A DNA stretch of 64,000 nt from Escarpia spicata (lineage: Eukaryota > Annelida > Polychaeta > Sabellida > Siboglinidae), in contig OZ023214.1 of NCBI GenBank assembly GCA_963995525.1, positions 50,100,578 to 50,164,577 on the forward strand, in the 5' to 3' direction. The number at the start of each line of letters is the position of its first letter. The first letter of the stretch is position 1. The notes beneath the pieces are model-generated. The model was not told the origin of the DNA. It searched no databases and saw only the letters and a list, made by a program, of their open reading frames with translations. Of this stretch, positions 60,743 to 64,000 are shown one piece after another. The translations under genes and the position numbers were made by a program.

Positions 60743-61520
60743 CAGCAGCTGTTAGTCCTGTTGAAGCATGGTTTGTAGGATTCTCGTTAGTCACACTTCC
60801 ACTGTTGTGGTATCGTGCTGTGGTGAATACGTTGTACCATGTTGGCAATGAAGGTATGGAAGCGACGAGCCTCATTTCCGATGTAGCCGAGCACCACCTT
60901 CGAGTCCGTTCAGAAGCACGCCTGGACGTGCTCGTACTCCAGTTCTTCTATGAGTATTTGCCGATCTTGACTGACACTACCGCAGCCGACAGTTTCAACC
61001 TCGGCATGGTCATTATCTTGGTTGGCGCAACACGAGATTTGCCCATCACTAGAGAGCAGTGAATCATGCCACGGTCGTATTTCAGATGAAGGTAAGAGCA
61101 TTGCCCGTAGCTTGCGTAACTTGCGTCTGAGAAGTGGTGCAGTTCCACTTTCGTTACTTTGCCGAATCCTGGAGGCTGGTAGCATATTGGTATGTTCAGC
61201 TCTCCCATGTTAATGAGGTCGTTCCTCCAGTGTTCTCACCTTGGGCGAAGTGCATCTGGGAATGGGTCATCCCAACCCGTTCCTTGCCTTCACATCTCTT
61301 GGAGGATGCGCCTACCATCTAAGATGAAGGATGCAACGAATTCCAGGGGATCGTACACTTGTTGACAGTATTCCGCGACGAATCAATGGTTTGTCCTTCA
61401 AGGTGACTCCGAAGTTGAAGTGATTAGACTCCACACACCACTGTATACCAAGGGCTCGTTCCATAGGTAGTTCTTCGAAGGCAAGATCAAGATCCTCGAG
61501 TTCTAACTTAAATACTTTAA
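60735..61520 (-). pseudogene. BEL/Pao retrotransposon pol remnant
   Basis: Minus-strand blocks in order: [20 protein letters not shown] (about 61,470), [13 protein letters not shown] (about 61,350), then the RNase H start ELHHFSDASYASYGQCSYLH, SLVMGKSRVAPTKIMTMPRL and KLSAAVVSVKIG (about 61,145-60,955). After frame changes NENPTNHASTGLTAAELL follows (about 60,790-60,735). These are diagnostic of BEL/Pao RT-RNase H. Frameshifts and a missing remainder show a dead fragment. It abuts the RTE end directly. Confidence 0.85.
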
Positions 61521-61866
61521 CGAATAACTAGATACAAACGATACATGGACTGCAAATAGTTTTACAAACTTTACATTCACAAGATAGAATCATCAGACGA
61601 ATAATTACTTAGGATCACTATATTATGATCAGATTTGTTAGAGATTGCGATCTTCAGCTGGGCTAAAGTTCAAGTTCAAGCCGTGACATGTCAACAACGA
61701 CAGCGATTACAAAGATGACAGTCTTAGTTTGCGCACGAAGCACACATTACGGAACACACTTCTCCAATAAACACTACACTTGAACCTGCTAACAAGGTAA
61801 GACGGTGTGTCGACGTTGATATCGTCATACTCAAGCAAAATCTACACTAGTGCCGTTACACCAACC
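61521..61866 (+). other. Sequence upstream of the amidohydrolase exon
   Basis: No similarity recognised. It would contain the promoter and 5' UTR of the following exon. No TATA box at a convincing position. Confidence 0.3.
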
Positions 61867-62001
61867 ATGAAGCTATTCAAGGGTCGCCGAGTGGTTCTCG
61901 GCAATGGTCAGGTATCGCCGGCCAGCATCATCGTTGACGCCGGGAAAATAATCGAGGTGATCCTAGGAGAAATTGAGGCATCGACGGGAGAATACAGCGA
62001 G
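61867..62001 (+). CDS. First coding exon of an amidohydrolase, allantoinase-like
   Basis: ATG at 61,867 (context CAACCATGA) opens 45 codons ending at a GCGAG/GTCAGT donor (GT at 62,002). The peptide starts MKLFKGRRVVLGNGQVSPAS and continues IIVDAGKIIEVI. The pattern K/R-R-V-x-x-G-N-G-x-V-x-P-A-S-I-x-V-x-x-G-K-I matches the N-terminal beta-sandwich strand of cyclic amidohydrolases, and I favour allantoinase (allantoin to allantoate, purine breakdown). The metal-binding H-x-H motif should lie in the next exon, which I could not find before 64,000, so this is a partial gene and the family call rests on a short peptide. Dihydropyrimidinase-like or deacetylase-like relatives are alternatives. Confidence 0.5.
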
Positions 62002-62082
62002 GTCAGTATGTCTGTGTGTGTGGCGCGTGTGCGTGTATGTGCGTGTGGCGTATGTGTGTGTGCGCTAGTGTGTGTGTTTGTT

Positions 62083-62086
<4 letters not shown>

Positions 62087-62176
<90 letters not shown>
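62087..62176. repeat. (TG)n microsatellite
   Basis: About 90 bp of pure TG, preceded by an impure TG-rich stretch from 62,008. It begins right after the splice donor of the amidohydrolase exon. Confidence 0.95.
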
Positions 62177-62177
<1 letters not shown>

Positions 62178-62284
62178 TAATATAACACAAAGCGAACTGT
62201 ATACACAAATATAGTACAGCCTGTGAGCAACAAAGTGTGTTATAAAATGTGAGTTATTGCCCACTGTCCTCTCACGCCAAGAAC

Positions 62285-62645
62285 GCTGCTCATTACCTGG
62301 AACGGTACAGCCTACGGGCATTTCAGGTCCCTCCCTCCGGAACTCTCTACCACTAGAGCTAAGAAGCCAACGTGACTCTGGAGGTTTTAAGAGAAACCTG
62401 AAAACCTTTCTTTTTAATCAGGCTTTTTCGTAATTTATTGTCATTTTAAATACATGCATATACACATCTTAATACTATATTTGTGTTAGCATATGTAACA
62501 CATGTATTGTGATACTATAACGACTACGTAATGTATTCTTACATCATGTTTTAGTTTGTAAACACTCCTGAATCTGCTTTGTATATGAGGTGTATATATG
62601 AGGTGTATAAATACATTTTATTGTATTGTATTTTATTTTATTACA
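62285..62645 (+). mobile_element. LINE 3' end, copy of the 31.7-kb element
   Basis: Collinear with 31,708-32,060: ttacctggaacggtacagcc, gagctaagaagccaacgtga and gttagcatatgtaacacatg match with few changes. The tail differs: TGTATTGTATTTTATTTTA here against GATTTGAT units there. 5'-truncated insertion in the amidohydrolase intron. Confidence 0.85.
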
Positions 62646-63036
62646 TCAGATACAGTACCCCCGCCATATTGCCTTGCTAAAACGCTGAAGTTAAGCTGAG
62701 CCAATAATCTCGTTGTCTTTCACGATTCGGCGTTTGTGTTTTGGTTCGTGAAGCAGACAATTATTATAGTTAATAATTTTGAATACACACCACCGCTAAG
62801 CCACTCGTGAGAACAATCGAACGGTAATTATATTTGAATTATCTGGAGTCGCCTTGTCTCTTTAATATGGACTGCGAGCGTCTGCACTGTTCTCACGGGT
62901 GGTAGAGACCGGCGGAGTCGATGGATGGCTAGGAAAACATACAGCTGATTCAGCTCACCTCTATACATTGCGTAGGATATCTGCCAGGGCTAGCGCAGTC
63001 AACTACCACCCCTGGTTTTCAAGGATGCTGCAGTGA
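62646..63036. other. No gene recognised
   Basis: Intronic or intergenic sequence without recognisable features. cagtacccccgccatattgc at 62,653 resembles the polypurine-tract region near 32,680. Confidence 0.3.

Positions 63037-63070
<34 letters not shown>
63037..63070. repeat. Short (TG)n microsatellite
   Basis: About 34 bp of TG. Confidence 0.9.
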
Positions 63071-63234
63071 ATTTTGGTATGAAAATAAATGTTACACATA
63101 TATCCTAGAAACATGTTTTATTATAACCAATACATCCAGTAGTCATACAAACATGAGACGTATCCTGCAAGTTAGAATGTTTGACAGTTGTCTCAATTTG
63201 ACTACACGAGTTCCGTTTCTCGGGTGAATTTCCT

Positions 63235-63925
63235 CACGAATTCACGCTGTCCGTAGATGTCCCAGTAAGGAGCCCAGCATCGATGTTCTTGTCTTCTCCA
63301 AGAATCTGACGACAGCGGATCGAAGGTCATGCTAGGCGGTGCCAACACTATTCAGTGCCACCATGAGTGGTGCGTTTCTCGTGTCCTCATTCATACTGGT
63401 TCGGTGATTATCGACCACGAGGTTGTGACGGCTCACATACGATCCTTTCGGTCTGCGTAGAGTGTGGACTCATACAAGCCAGATATGCCAACACCTTCTG
63501 AACTGAACCTGTTATGACTGGCAGAAGTTGGCGCAGACTGACAGTTAACTTACAACCGAGTTCACACCTATCAGGCAGGAATGGCACATTCATTATGTTT
63601 TCCCGCTGCTCGGCTGCCCCTTCCGCAAAGTCAGATGCCTAATCTGAGATAAGGCGCCTGACGATGCGCACACTATGGTCAACGAACGATCTTAGACTGC
63701 GTGACATCACTACCTCCTTCGTGTCTTTGATGACGTCCTCCTGCTCCGGGTGCATGCGTTCAGACAGGTATTCGTACGATGCTTGCACGACCTCCAACCT
63801 GGTTGCTCGTCCATCGCGGCGGTTTGTACAAACGAACTGGTGATTACACTTTCGTTGTGTTAGGTCCTCTTTTGTGTTATCGGTTGGACATCTCCCCCTT
63901 TCTTCACGGGAAAGGTCCACCCCTC
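63235..63925 (-). other. Unrecognised minus-strand reading frames
   Basis: GC content rises here. Minus frames of 93 codons (63,920-63,639; contains RRDGRATRLEVVQASYEYLS) and 61 codons (63,593-63,408) lie in tandem. Further down, NEDTRNAPLMVALNSVG appears in another frame. The composition looks coding-derived, perhaps another degenerate retroelement, but I recognise no family. Confidence 0.25.
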
Positions 63926-64000
63926 ATTAGGTTCAACTTCTTGATTGCCCCATCAGATACACAGTGAGAAGATCTCTGCTGATCAAATCACTCCTTTGCA

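Noticed and set aside
61807..62321. 135- and 137-codon frames through the 62.1-kb TG tract
   Set aside because: Only the first 45 codons from the ATG at 61,867 have protein-like content; the rest is intron and microsatellite.

Overview
The window is animal (metazoan) nuclear DNA, most likely from a marine invertebrate. Genes are interrupted by GT-AG introns, long (TG)n tracts are present, and the mobile elements belong to animal families: RTE and CR1/Jockey-like LINEs, Ty3/Gypsy, BEL/Pao and PIF/Harbinger. No rRNA or tRNA gene, bacterial operon or CRISPR array was seen. The species cannot be fixed from the sequence; a mollusc or a similar invertebrate is a guess.

Region 1 (1-27,563) is the right-hand part of a very homogeneous tandem satellite of about 905 bp per unit, 26 junctions in all. 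In ten units a 455-459 bp element with perfect 16-bp terminal inverted repeats sits at one fixed position, making 1,364-bp units. The other sixteen junctions are empty and carry three different small scars (907, 905 and 904-bp units), which look like excision footprints copied by array turnover. The array stops exactly at the right terminus of the last element copy.

Region 2 (27,564-39,460) is gene-poor. It holds a possible small MITE, a diverged duplicated repeat, two LINE 3' ends, a degenerate Gypsy element (gag plus a protease remnant, minus strand) with a candidate LTR, a fragment of an uncharacterised invertebrate protein, and a four-exon thymidine phosphorylase pseudogene on the minus strand with a stop, a frameshift and a deletion.

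Region 3 (39,720-47,764) is an almost complete 8.0-kb PIF/Harbinger DNA transposon with imperfect long TIRs and a 3-bp CTG target duplication. It carries two convergent genes: an intact-looking four-exon Myb/SANT-like protein (plus) and a multi-exon DDE transposase (minus). All transposase motifs are present, but there is a 5-nt frameshift just before the first catalytic Asp. The large transposase intron contains a degenerate 170-bp tandem repeat and a GC-rich hairpin.

Region 4 (47,765-61,520) is nested retroelement debris: a CR1/Jockey-like LINE on the minus strand, LINE tails, and an RTE-type LINE on the plus strand (52,310-60,742). The RTE is split by a 4.4-kb foldback-like element with arms over 1 kb, contains a 15-copy 59-bp minisatellite grown from its own coding sequence, and is broken again by a minus-strand LINE between RT motifs. 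A BEL/Pao pol remnant follows on the minus strand.

Region 5 (61,520-64,000) has a probable first coding exon of an amidohydrolase (allantoinase-like) followed in its intron by a long (TG)n tract and another copy of the LINE tail seen at 31.7 kb. The last kilobase is unrecognised.

The only host genes supported are the thymidine phosphorylase pseudogene and the amidohydrolase exon; almost everything else is repeat-derived.
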